Shown: piece after piece, positions 38,401 through 47,816 of the stretch | Position numbering within the stretch: position 1 is the stretch's first letter | How the letters are laid out: each line of letters opens with the position of its first letter | The notes under the pieces: generated by a model | The model's database searches: none | What the model was told of the DNA's origin: nothing | The model's input: only the letters and a program-made list of their open reading frames with translations | Translations under genes and position numbers: made by a program | From: Labia minor | Lineage: Eukaryota > Arthropoda > Insecta > Dermaptera > Spongiphoridae | DNA length: 64,000 nucleotides | NCBI GenBank assembly: GCA_963082975.1 | Contig: OY720344.1 | Span: 62,028,546-62,092,545 of the forward strand | Reading direction: 5' to 3'

Positions 38401-41400
38401 TTTCAAATTCTATGATCTCCTTAGTGTTCATAATAACTTACTTTTGGTTGTAATCTAAGTCAGAATATTGCTTATTGATTCTTCATTTAATAAAATTATA
38501 ATAGTGATACATATTGAATGTCAGGCTAATTGGAAAAACTTTTAATTATTAATCACAATTAATTAATTATTTTTCATAATTATAAATAATTTACACAATA
38601 AAGTTGTAGTTTTTTAAATGTAAAAATCAATCGCCAATTTAATAATATTAATGATAATATTATTGTTTTGTTGTTTTAGAGGGAAATTCTGATAGTTGGA
38701 GACGAATTCTCGACACAAATGTACTTGGACTTAGTCTCTGTACAAGATATGCACTCAAGTCAATGCGTTCTCATAATATTGATGATGGACAATTTATCAA
38801 TATAAACAGGTAACAATATTTAAATAAATAAATTCAAATATTTGAAATATATTGATGATAAATAAATTTGAAAAAAAAATCAATAATTAAAATTAAAATT
38901 GTTTTTAATTTTTTTCAGTGTTGCTGGTCATGCTCCTCCTCCACCCGAAATGCCTGAATTTTCAATGTATTTTGCTAGTAAACATGCAGTTACTGTACTA
39001 ACTGAAGGATTAAGAAGAGAGATACTTAATTTGAAATCTAATATCCGTGTGGCGGTATTAATAATTTAATAATAATAATAATAATTAAAAACATTCAATA
39101 GTCACATAATATAATATACTTTGAAAAAACCTAAAGAATAATAAGCAGATATTGAATGGTATAATAACAGAATAATTATATTTTAATGAAAGTCTTCTAT
39201 AATCTAGTCATGGGGTAGTCCTCTCTTGATTTTCATTCTAATTGGATTTTTAAAGGGTAGATAGATACAATGAAATACTCATAACTAATAACTTTCGGGG
39301 TGTTAATCTTATTCGTTTTATTTCTTATTTTTATTTTCAAACTATTTTTTTATATTTTTATTTTTTCAATATATACTTATTTACGATCTCAAACACAACA
39401 TTCCAACATCACAGGCGTCGCCTGTATACATGGACATCGCCCAATGGTCTATATAGAAACCAAATTGACTATATGCTGATCAAATCAAGATGGAGATCAT
39501 CGCTGAAAAATATAAAAACATACCCAGGAGCGGACTGCGGAACTGATCACCAACTTATCATCGCGGTGATATCCCTGAAACTAAAAAGATGCAGAACTTG
39601 GAGCGACCTCAAAAAAATGCGCTTGGGTAATCCCGAGGAATTCCTCGAAAAAATAGCTGTGAATAACGCCAACTTCAGCTATGATCGTACAGCAACATCA
39701 AATGACATCTGGTTAAGCACCAAGGAAATAATCAAATCTGCCGCCAGTGTTTCCACCAACATCAAAAGAAGAAGTCCATGGATTTCTGACGACACCATGT
39801 TAATAGTAGAGGAAAGACGACACCTAAGGGCCAAAGGAACTGCTGATCCTGAAAATCATTTACTGATTAGGCGACTGAGCAGGAAAATTCAGAGAGAATG
39901 CCGCCGGGACAAAAACAATTACTACCAGGAATTGTGTTCACAAGCTCAGCGCCACTCCGAACATAACAATAGCAGCGACCTCTTCAAAACTATAAAATCT
40001 ATTACAAGTGTTTTCCAAGCTAGGTCTTGGTCACTTAATTACAACGGCATAACATCTAGTTCGATTGGAGAGGTCACTGACATGTGGAGAAAGTATTGCG
40101 AAGACCTCTACCGGGGGGACACAGCTTCCGGAAATATGCCCTCTTCTCTTGAGAGAGAGCCTAGTATTCTCAGATCGGAGGTGGTTAATGCAATGCACTC
40201 TCTGAAGGACTGCAAGTCGCCTGGGGAAGATGGGATTCCGGCGGAAATTTTGAAAGGTATGGGAGAGATTGGTGTCCAGAGAATCCATGACATTTGTAAT
40301 AGGATATGGGACACTGGTCGTTGGCCCGCCGACTGGACGCGCTCAGTCTTCATCCCACTTCACAAGAAGGGACCTAAAAATATATGCAGCAACTATCGTC
40401 TGATAGCATTGATCTCTCACGCTAGTAAGATAATGCTCAAGATTGTTCATGAGAGACTGAAAAACTATCTCAATTGGCAGATCCCTCCTAATCAAACAGG
40501 ATTTGTCAAGGGCAAGGGCACTCGCGAGCAAATCTTAAATGTACGTCTCATAATTCAAAAGGCAAGAGAATTCTACATCCCAGTCTATTTATGCTTTGTG
40601 GATTATTCCAAAGCATTCGACAGTTTACCATGGGCAAAGCTGTGGTATATTCTCAGCAAAATGGGCGTACCTTCTCATCTTATTTCCCTAGTGGGTGGTC
40701 TCTATGATGATAGCTGCGGCGTGGTTAGGGTAGACGGTCAACTCTCGGGTCCATTCGCTGTGGGGAAGGGCGTACGTCAGGGGTGCATATTGTCCCCGAT
40801 TCTTTTTAATATATTCGGTGAGTACGTCATGAGGAAGGTCCTGGAGGATTGGGATGGTGGCATATCGGTGGGGGGCATCAGGATCGCTGACCTGCGATAT
40901 GCAGACGACACAACGCTCTTGGCAGGCTCGGAAGAAGAAATAGTCCGCCTTCTCTGCAAGCTGGAAAAAACGAGCGGAGAATTTGGGCTTCTCATTAATA
41001 AAACCAAGACCAAGGTGATGATTGTTGACCGTGCCAATAATAACAGTCCGGAGGCCTTATATATCGCAGGATACGAGGTAGTGGATCGCTTCATCTATCT
41101 AGGGTCCATGATCACTAACGGGGGTGGCTGTGATGGCGAGGTGATTCGCCGGATCCAGATGGGAAGGTCAGCGATGGTGAGACTGAAAAGAATATGGCAA
41201 TCCAGCAACCTGACCACGAACACAAAAAAATTAATTGTCACCACTCTGGTTTTTCCCATCATGCTCTACGCATCCGAGACCTGGACCCTGAAGCAGAACA
41301 TCCGCAAAAAAATCGATGCATTCGAGCTGTGGTGTTGGAGAAGGATGCTGCGTATTCCGTGGACGGCGCACCGGACAAACATCTCCGTACTTAAGGAAGT

Positions 41401-44400
41401 CCGTGCGGGACAGCGCCTCTCCAGTGTAGTGCTGGGGCGGGTGATCAGCTACTTTGGCCACCTCACCCGTTCGGACTCCAGCATCGAGAGAATAGTGATT
41501 CAGGGGAGAGTTGAAGGCTCGAGGAGACGTGGCCGATCACCAGCCAGATGGACGGATCAAGTTCGGGATTGCTTGGGCACCAACCTTCAGTCGGCTGCAG
41601 CGAGCGCTCGTCATCGTTCTAGTTGGCGAACACTGACTCGCAAAGTACGGGCCGTTGGGGCCTGGAGTTATTAGGGCCACGACACTTCCGATAGGAAGTT
41701 ATCGACAACGAAGAAGACTTATTTAGAAAATAAAAGACTAATAATATAATTCTAAAGTGAGATTTAAAAAGCTCTTGAATCATTGCAATGTTTTGATTTT
41801 GATTTGCTATTTCAATTACTTCTATTGAGCAAAACCAATTGAATATGACTTTACTAAAAATGAGACCTGAATAGATCGATTATTCAGCTCAAACCTCTCA
41901 CAATAATGCAATTAATTTCAAAGATCTAACATAAAATATACATATATTCATTTATTGCTATAAATTTAATAATATATACCTATATTAGATATGAAGTCTA
42001 AAATTGTAAAATCAAATGGATATTTTATTTATGTTTGATTCTCTTTTTTCAATTCATATATGAGAAATGGTTCCATATACCTATAAAGGGATGTCTACCC
42101 TCCTATCTCGTTTTGCATACAAATCGACAAAGTTTAATATATATTTTAAAAAAATGAAAAATATTGACTCCATTTTGTAAATCTCATCTATTTCATATTT
42201 AATTCATGGATTGAAATCCTTGTTTTTTTCTTGTTTCTATTTATGTTGTTTGTATTGTTTTGATTTTTATTTGTAAATCTTTTTAAAACTGACCCAGAGT
42301 GTTGTTTTGTAATATTAAACATTGCAATAAATAATATTCTGTCTGTATTGATTTCACTGCTAAGAAGGATTTTTGTTTCTAATATATTATAGGTAGGTAC
42401 ATAGATGCAAATAATATACTATTTTTTTTTTCTTTCTCAACGCCATTTTATTTTGTTTTCGTTTAATAGCTACCGTGATTTCTTTGCCAGTTTTTGAATA
42501 TTTATGTGTAAATGAATTTATTAACATTTATTGCAATGATAAATCCAATGAATGATAATAAAATATTATTGTTATATCATCTATATAATATATTAAAGTA
42601 TCAAAATCATTTATTAAATGTGAAGGCCGAACCTGTCAAGGGAAATTTCTATCAGAATCAATAAATAAAATTATATATATATATTATAGTATAGTATTTT
42701 TTAAATTTAGTTTTACGATATATTTTTATTTCTTTATTTATATATTAGTTATTTATGTATTTTTGTAGAGTTTAAGTCCCGGTACAGTCAAGACTGAAAT
42801 TCCAATTGCAAGTAATTGGGATTATCACATTGATGCTGCCTTATTAAATGGTGTTCCTACATTGGAACCTGAAGATGTCAGCAGTGCTGTTATATATGTC
42901 CTATCAACACCTGCTAAAGTTAATGTAAGATTATTTAATAATTTATTTATTTATTAGATTAATGTTGTGGATATGGGAGATATATAGTCCTAGCAAGCCG
43001 GTGGCACACACAAAGTGAGTGCCATTGGTTGTTTAGTGGGGACATTTACCATGAATCAAAAATAATATAATAATAAATCAAAAAATATCATTGTTACTCT
43101 AACATACCCGTCACCATGTTGGAAAGAGTTGAAAGCAACTTCCGAGTTTGTTCTGGCTGATATAGTAAACACTAAATTTAAATGATGAACTTGATTCTGT
43201 ACTCTTTGTCCTACCTAGGGTTGCCAACTGACCTTTTTTGGAAAGGACAGTCCTTTTTTACTTTCCCGCATACTTCATATAAGGGAAGTATTGGAATCGT
43301 CAAAAATTTCGACTTCGAGATTTTGATAGATCTTGACGTTTTAGACCTCCCTGAGTCGGAAAATACCATTTTTGGAATTATGTCTGTGTGTGTGTATGTA
43401 TGTATGTATGTATGTAATGTCTGTAAGCAAATTTACTCAAAAACTAATCAAGCTAGGACTTCGAAATTTGGTACACCGATATTATTCACAGTTTGTAGAT
43501 TTCTATCAAAATTTCGTCAAAATCGGTTAACCGGAAGTGGTACTTTACCTACAATGGTTGCGTTTACCTTTCAAGTAAAGTACCAGTTTGCTTCGAGATA
43601 TTTGCTTCATATTTTGTATATAGATTTAAAAATATGAAAAAAATTGAGATACCAAATTTCATCATGATCTGACTACCGGAAGTGACATTTTACCTATACA
43701 AGTAGCGTTTCTTTTTTACCGACCGACGATAGTAAGGGAGGTATTGTTTTCACACCAAATTTCACCTGTGGATATTTTTAGGTACATATCTCCATCCATA
43801 ATCATGCATTTTCTTAACAGAAAAAAGTATTTTTAGCATGATGTCTGTCCGTCCGTCCGCTGTGTGTCCGTAGAGATGTGTACAGCTTGAACGGCTCAAC
43901 GGATTTTGATGAAATTTGGTATATTTACTTAATGCATCAGTATGATGAATGGATCAACTTTTGGTGCAAATCCGGAAACCGTGCTAGTATTGCCGATCGA
44001 AGAGAGGAAGTGAAGGGTTATTTTCATATCAAATTTCACGTGAGGACATATCTCCACGTGTTATGCACTTTGTATTGGTTTTATCCTCGAGAAAAATCAT
44101 CTTCATTAGTTTTTTCTTAATTTAAAATTATATGACGTCACCCAGCACTTCATGACGTCACAGCCAGCCCTTATATATTATAAATAAAATAAAATTAAAA
44201 ATATTTATATTATATCCATATCTGTATTTTTTACATTTAAAATATCAGTTAACCGGAAGTAGCACTTTATTACATTCTAAATATTCATTCGCAACTCTTT
44301 ATACCTAATTATATGCGGGAAAGTCTAGGGGAGGACACTCCCGCTTATTAAATACTCTCGACTACCCTAAGTGTACCTAATTATTTAAGGGTGTTTTTTT

Positions 44401-45187
44401 GGAACTTTAGGGTGTCCTTTTTTGGAACTTTATAGAGTTAGCAACCCTAGTCCTACTTCATATAACAGTTTAGACCTATCCTGTCTACAATTATCTAATT
44501 GTCTTTCTCTATGTCCCTACTAAACTTAAAAGTGCTTGAAAGTCTCAACATAACAAGCAAATAAGTTTATTTTCAAATTGATAGTTGATATTACGAAATT
44601 TTACATTTCTTTATGTTTATCTGTTTGGAATCGATTTAAAAAAAAACAAATATCTTAGCTGAAGGAAAGGGTGGATGGTTGGAGATGCTTTTGAAGAAAT
44701 AAAATCGACGGTAAGAGATGCAATTCTCTTGTGACAGGTATTTTTTTTATTCTTTCCTAAATTCTTCTCTTCCATCACTTTTCTCTCTCTCTCTCTCTCT
44801 CACACTAAGAAAGACCCGGAAATTACTACACGCTTTATTTATTTCCTGACTTTTCTGCATGTCTCTCCCCTTTTATACTGCCACCTCTTTTCTCACCCTA
44901 CAACATCTCTCTCAATAAAGAATTGAAAGGAAACAAGTAATTTATTTTCTAAATGGATATCGTTTATGGAAGTGGTTTTGAATTTTGGAAAAATTACTCG
45001 ATTGAATAAGTGCAAAAAACAACACTTTACTGGATTTTTTTTTATTTTTCTCTTATTGACTCCCTTTTAAATCATTTGTAATGTCTTAATATGCTATTGT
45101 ACCTAATAATAAAAATAATAAATTGATTTCATTTTTTTGTTACAGATATATGAATTAATTATTAAACCGACCGGAGAAGCCTTCTAA
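25932..45187 (+). CDS. SDR gene 1: DHRS11 / farnesol dehydrogenase-like oxidoreductase, intact
   Basis: Five coding exons: 25932-26232, 38680-38809, 38919-39054, 42769-42924, 45146-45187. They join in phase to 765 bases, 254 residues plus stop, the usual length of classical SDRs. All introns are GT-AG. The start MERWLGRVAVVTG matches gene 2. Seen motifs: cofactor loop TGASAGIG (12-19), CDIT near 62-65, NNAG (89-92), catalytic Asn114, Ser144 (ININSVAGH), Tyr161 and Lys165 (YFASK), and SLSPG after the active site. ARR after the second strand suggests NADP(H) preference. Relatives reduce steroids, farnesal or other carbonyls in the cytosol; the substrate here is unknown. Intron 1 is 12.4 kb and intron 3 contains a LINE. 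Exon 3 ends at a weak donor (GCG|GTATTA). No canonical AATAAA follows closely. Confidence 0.85.
26233..30200 (+). other. first part of intron 1 of SDR gene 1
   Basis: AT-rich intron sequence starting with the donor GTATCC. No further exon was recognised between exons 1 and 2. Confidence 0.55.
30203..30966 (+). mobile_element. X-family element interrupted by a second X
   Basis: The forward X starts TTTTTACCGACCGACG near 30203, runs to CTTAACAGAAA at 30300, and resumes at AAAGTATTTTTAGCATGAT ending at 30966. The reverse-oriented copy at 30301-30950 lies between. The same internal sequence is uninterrupted at 60353-60380. Confidence 0.7.
30301..30950 (-). mobile_element. X-family DINE-1/Helentron-like element, full-length
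   Basis: Read on the minus strand: TTTTTACCGACCGACG at the 5' end, a GTCC microsatellite (plus-strand GGACGGACGG, 30785-30822), two TGACGTCA palindromes (30482-30489 and 30502-30509), the inverted motif CGTCGGTCGG, then the hairpin GACCTG-GCCA-CAGGTC and AACTTA. No coding capacity. It lies in intron 1 of SDR gene 1, inside an older X. Confidence 0.75.
31010..31240 (-). repeat. V-family repeat, copy 3
   Basis: The reverse complement shares with copy 1 the AAAATAACGTTTTTCT, AAGCCTGAAAAAG, TTGGGCGCATTTAG and TTTATTAAACAC blocks over roughly 200 bases. Intronic and noncoding. Confidence 0.6.
31241..32605 (+). other. intron 1 sequence
   Basis: AT-rich, with no exon seen. A (TA)n run lies at about 32415-32450. 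Confidence 0.45.
32606..32795 (-). mobile_element. Helitron 3' half (5'-truncated)
   Basis: The reverse complement ends GAGCAGCTAG at 32606 and contains the GGGGGC/GCCCCC hairpin. It is a close match to the 3' half of the Helitron at 22752-23087. The 5' TCTATATA end is missing. Confidence 0.75.
32845..33630 (-). mobile_element. LINE family B fragment, degraded
   Basis: In reverse orientation it carries the conserved tail of family B, including AAGAACTTTCG-type and TTTGGCCAAAG-type blocks. The region for ITKDNNI...EFKSKLQSGN follows, and upstream reverse transcriptase sequence extends to about 33630. Many frameshifts. The plus-strand frame at 33186-33458 is its shadow. Confidence 0.65.
33631..34457 (+). 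other. intron 1 sequence
   Basis: AT-rich, no gene or repeat recognised apart from a GC-richer spot near 34150-34200. Confidence 0.4.
34458..34497 (+). repeat. X-family 5' end fragment
   Basis: TTTTTACCAACCGACGATAG and the following AAGGGAGGTAT match the X 5' terminus with one change in the terminal motif. The remainder is missing. Confidence 0.6.
34576..35119 (-). mobile_element. internally deleted mariner with intact terminal repeats
   Basis: The perfect terminal inverted repeats begin CTACTAGGGTCAAAAAGTTC and are flanked by TA duplications (34574-34575, 35120-35121). On the minus strand an N-terminal transposase piece (FCVLLEKSPSETLEMLKKAY, KTAVYEWHKRFRDGR) is followed directly by the C-terminal end (ATERLKELSKNGFQECFQQL and YERWNKYV, stop at 34646). 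The whole catalytic domain is deleted between the two. This is a non-autonomous derivative that a full-length relative could mobilise. The plus-strand frame at 34784-35005 is a shadow. Confidence 0.85.
35362..36355 (-). mobile_element. X-family element split by a mariner-type MITE
   Basis: Reverse-oriented X with 5' motif at 36345-36355, two TGACGTCA palindromes (35933-35940, 35953-35960) and inverted motif near 35366-35378. The 3' terminal hairpin is truncated: the sequence starts at AGTCCGAACC. A 414-base MITE sits inside. Confidence 0.7.
35500..35913. mobile_element. mariner-type MITE nested in X
   Basis: Inverted repeats of about 48 bases with a few mismatches (core GAAAAGTTTCCGGCCTGACC at the left, its complement at the right). 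TA duplications flank it at 35498-35499 and 35914-35915. The interior has no coding potential. Confidence 0.8.
36356..37329 (+). other. intron 1 sequence
   Basis: AT-rich with no exon recognised. The plus frame at 37060-37383 has no similarity and runs into Z copy 3. Confidence 0.4.
37330..37925 (+). mobile_element. Z-family element, copy 3
   Basis: Starts ATTATCTCGCCAGAGATAGT with the 5' hairpin and carries a TGTGTATGTA microsatellite. It shares all internal blocks with copies 1, 2 and 4 and ends with GCAAGATAGTCAAGTGGAG then ATACTCC. The 3' stem is degenerate. It lies in intron 1 of SDR gene 1, about 750 bases before exon 2. Confidence 0.7.
39383..41760 (+). mobile_element. 5'-truncated LINE (RTE/BovB-like) in intron 3 of SDR gene 1
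   Basis: Homology begins before the first Met of the open frame: RRRLYTWTSPNGLYRNQIDY (39413-39472) is the C-terminal part of the apurinic-type endonuclease. The left limit is near 39383. The element lies in the same orientation as the host gene. The noncoding tail continues past the stop to about 41760. No A-tail or clear target duplication was identified. Confidence 0.75.
39473..41674 (+). CDS. LINE reverse transcriptase ORF (endonuclease C-terminus, RT, C-terminal domain)
   Basis: Uninterrupted frame of 733 codons. The first about 45 residues are the end of the EEP endonuclease (GADCGTDHQLIIA). The reverse transcriptase follows: LHKKGPKNICSNYRLIALIS, FVDYSKAFDSL (first catalytic Asp), GVRQGCILSPILFN, then LRYADDTTLLAG, the YADD active site. 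After it come the thumb and the tail typical of BovB/RTE proteins (ELWCWRRMLRIPWTAHRTN, YFGHLTRSD, RRRGRSPARWTDQV). The real protein would start further upstream, so this copy lacks most of the endonuclease. The absence of stops suggests recent insertion. RTE is the best fit, but clade assignment needs a tree. Minus-strand frames within it are shadows. Confidence 0.85.
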   Translation: MLIKSRWRSSLKNIKTYPGADCGTDHQLIIAVISLKLKRCRTWSDLKKMRLGNPEEFLEKIAVNNANFSYDRTATSNDIWLSTKEIIKSAASVSTNIKRRSPWISDDTMLIVEERRHLRAKGTADPENHLLIRRLSRKIQRECRRDKNNYYQELCSQAQRHSEHNNSSDLFKTIKSITSVFQARSWSLNYNGITSSSIGEVTDMWRKYCEDLYRGDTASGNMPSSLEREPSILRSEVVNAMHSLKDCKSPGEDGIPAEILKGMGEIGVQRIHDICNRIWDTGRWPADWTRSVFIPLHKKGPKNICSNYRLIALISHASKIMLKIVHERLKNYLNWQIPPNQTGFVKGKGTREQILNVRLIIQKAREFYIPVYLCFVDYSKAFDSLPWAKLWYILSKMGVPSHLISLVGGLYDDSCGVVRVDGQLSGPFAVGKGVRQGCILSPILFNIFGEYVMRKVLEDWDGGISVGGIRIADLRYADDTTLLAGSEEEIVRLLCKLEKTSGEFGLLINKTKTKVMIVDRANNNSPEALYIAGYEVVDRFIYLGSMITNGGGCDGEVIRRIQMGRSAMVRLKRIWQSSNLTTNTKKLIVTTLVFPIMLYASETWTLKQNIRKKIDAFELWCWRRMLRIPWTAHRTNISVLKEVRAGQRLSSVVLGRVISYFGHLTRSDSSIERIVIQGRVEGSRRRGRSPARWTDQVRDCLGTNLQSAAASARHRSSWRTLTRKVRAVGAWSY
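41761..42768 (+). other. rest of intron 3 of SDR gene 1
   Basis: AT-rich intron ending with TTTTTGTAG before exon 4. No other feature was seen. Confidence 0.5.
43215..44450 (+). mobile_element. TIR transposon interrupted by a Y-X composite
   Basis: Outer inverted ends CTAGGGTTGCCAAC (43215) and GTTAGCAACCCTAG (to 44450), flanked by TCCTAC on both sides (43209-43214, 44451-44456). The arms (43215-43258 and 44350-44450) contain CTTTTTTGGAA-type sequence and no coding region. They resemble hAT-type ends, though a 6-base duplication is shorter than expected. The interior is the Y-X composite. Located in intron 4 of SDR gene 1. The plus frame at 43182-43637 is not a gene. Confidence 0.65.
43260..44347 (+). 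mobile_element. Y-X composite DINE-1-like element, copy 1
   Basis: Y 5' motif ACTTTCCCGCAT (43260-43271), TGTATG microsatellite (about 43385-43415), inverted motif ATGCGGGAAAGT (44313-44324), hairpin GGGAG-GACA-CTCCC (44329-44342), then GCTTATT. Inside, from about 43715, sits most of an X element in the same orientation (ACCGACCGACG, GTCCGTCC repeats, TGACGTCA at 44133-44140 and 44153-44160) but without the X 3' end. Confidence 0.7.
44457..45145 (+). other. end of intron 4 of SDR gene 1
   Basis: AT-rich intron with a (CT)n run near 44784-44802. It ends in TTTTTTTGTTACAG before the 42-base last exon. Confidence 0.5.
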
Positions 45188-46180
45188 TGGATTTTATTTT
45201 AATATATATTATTCATTTAAAATAAGATAATTATTATAACATTTTATTTGTTTTTTTAATCATATAAAAAATATTGTATTATATTTTTAATATAAATTTT
45301 AGTATTAATTACATGTTTTTTTTTCTCTGATATAATATGTATTATTATTTGTATAATATTTTTTCTAATTTATTTATTTCATTCTCATCATTGTTATAAT
45401 ATTTTTTATTTTACAAAAAGTAAATTATTGGGATTATAACTTAAGTTAATATTTTGAGGCGGAAATTGTATAACATACTATTACATAATGTCTATGAATT
45501 TTCATAATGGGGTCATTAAAACAAAGGGATTTGCAATGTTATTAAGTACAAAATTTATAGTTATTGGTTACTTAATATTTTATTTTTGATATTATTTATA
45601 TTTATTAAAATTGATCATTTGAGTTTGATATTGACGAAATCAATCGGCATGTAACTTGTATATCAACTTCCAAGAGTTTTTCCAACACTTCTTTTTTTAT
45701 TTTAAAATTTATTTATTCCTTTATTTCCATATAATTATTATAATTAGGTTGTTTAAACTTTAAATAGTTTATTTATATTATTAGTAATCTCTATTAATTT
45801 CAACAATTTTATAGAATTTTGTATCAAACATTGATGGCCTGATAATTTGTAAGTTATAATTAAAATTACTGTAATCACACAAAGAAATTATAGAGGAAAT
45901 TTATTTTCTTTCAAATAAATTAAAAATCAAAGAAAAATACTAAAATTCTAAATTAATGAAAATATTCCTTTATTGTTATAAATACATAAAGGATTACTAA
46001 AAAATTTTAAGAAAAAAAATCGTTCAATCGAACCATTATTATTAATTCTTTATTGGCAGAATATCTAAAGAAAGGAATATAATTTTCAAAACATTTAATC
46101 AAGTAATAAATTAAAATTTTATTGAAATATTGAGAATGAAATAAATAAATAAGAATGTTTTTATTAAAATAAAACAGTAA
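45188..46180. other. 3' flank of SDR gene 1
   Basis: AT-rich with no gene. No clear AATAAA within the first 100 bases; AAATAAG near 45220 is a possible variant signal. Confidence 0.4.
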
Positions 46181-46810
46181 TAAGTTGACCTGTGGCCAGG
46201 TCCGAACCGACCGACGGTTTGAAATAAATTAATTTCCAGCTACAGAAACAATTTCAAATAATTTTCATATATCTATTAATGTAATAAAAAACAGATATGG
46301 ATACATAAATAATAAATATAAACTTTTTAATTTTATTTTATTTATAATATATATGCAAGACCAGGCTGTGACGTCATGAATGGCTGGATGACGTCATATA
46401 ATTTTAAATCAAGAAAAAACTAATAAATATGATTTTTCTCGAGGATAAAACCAATACAAAGTGCATGATTCATGGTGATATATAAAAAAATCTCCTTTGG
46501 TGTGAAAATAACCCTTTCCTTCCTATCGTCGATCGCTAATACTACCACTTCCGGTTTCCGGAATTGCACCAAAAGTTGATCAATTCATCCCACTGATGCA
46601 TTAAGTAAATATACCAAATTTCATCAAAATCGGTTGAGCCGTTCAGGCTGTACACATCTATACGGACGGACAGACGGACGGACAGACATCATGCTAAAAA
46701 TACTTTTTTCTGTTTAGAAAATGCATGATTCGTGGAGATATGTTAAAATCTCCACATGTGAAATTTGGTGTGAAAACAATACCTCCCTTACTATCGTCGG
46801 TCGGTAAAAA
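46181..46810 (-). mobile_element. X-family element, full-length
   Basis: Reverse-oriented X. The 3' hairpin complement GACCTG-TGGC-CAGGTC is at 46187-46202, the inverted motif at about 46207-46217, and TGACGTCA at 46369-46376 and 46389-46396. GGAC repeats lie at about 46665-46687 and the 5' motif at 46795-46806. It lies between SDR genes 1 and 2. Confidence 0.75.
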
Positions 46811-47808
46811 TTATTACTTATTATAAAATCTATTATATATAAAAAAATATAAATTTCAAAAAAACGAAAATCATTAGTTAAAAGTATTATTATTTCTTTA
46901 ATTTAATCATATGGTTGATAATGATCTGTCTCTATAAAATAATCAAAAAGATATTTTAATTTTTAGTTTTAAGCAAAAAGATAAAAGGAATGATTAAATA
47001 TTGAATGTAAATTAAATTAATATTCTTAAATTTAATCATGAAATATAATGAAGATAATGGAAAGGAAATGTAGGATATAAATATTGTGTTTATATATTAT
47101 ATATAAGTATATATAAAATACAATATTTACGTACTCAGTGAAGTTCAGAGTATGGGGTATTCCTTAGTTATAAAAATCAGCACGCTTTTAGGAACTTTAA
47201 AGATTTAAAGTTAACGCGAAAAATCCTTTAAAGATGAAAGAGCAGGAGATTAACAATTAAAGACCTAATATGAGATCGAGGTATCGAAACATATCAAGTT
47301 ATTGAGTTAAAATTTCTAAATTATATAATAATAATAATTAATAAAACTGGTTAATATTAATTTATCTCCTCCTTCTTTGTAAAGATCCTTTTCCTATACC
47401 TTCAAATATTTTCTTCTGTGTTGTTTAAGTTGTTTTTTATATTAAAAAAAAATTAAAATATTATCTTTCTTTTAATTATGTAAATTAAAATTCACTAAAA
47501 TAATTTATTATTAAACATGATTATACATTTGTTCCTGAATATCATATTATTATATCCAATCATTGTAGTCCTGGTTAGAATTATTCTAATTTTTCCTTTG
47601 TAATTATTAATATAATGATATGAATTTAAAATATTTATTTTTTATTTTTCAGCAATATGATTAAAATTTATTAAAAAATATAAGGTTTTCTTGTTTAAAA
47701 AGTTTAACCTTTAATTTGAATGTTCTTGATTTAAATCTCGAATAATCAAAACCATAAATTCAGAATAAGGTTAAAAAATACAATTATCAATCACTTTTTA
47801 AATTTATT
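46811..47808. other. AT-rich intergenic stretch
   Basis: No gene or repeat recognised. Confidence 0.45.
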
Positions 47809-47816
47809 AACTATTG

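Noticed and set aside
40031-41461. several minus-strand and out-of-frame open frames over the LINE
   Set aside because: They overlap the intact reverse transcriptase frame and show no similarity; they are shadows.
43182-43637. 151-codon plus frame as a gene
   Set aside because: It spans the boundary of a TIR element and the Y microsatellite; the related copy at 52238-52483 is the same repeat sequence, not a protein family.
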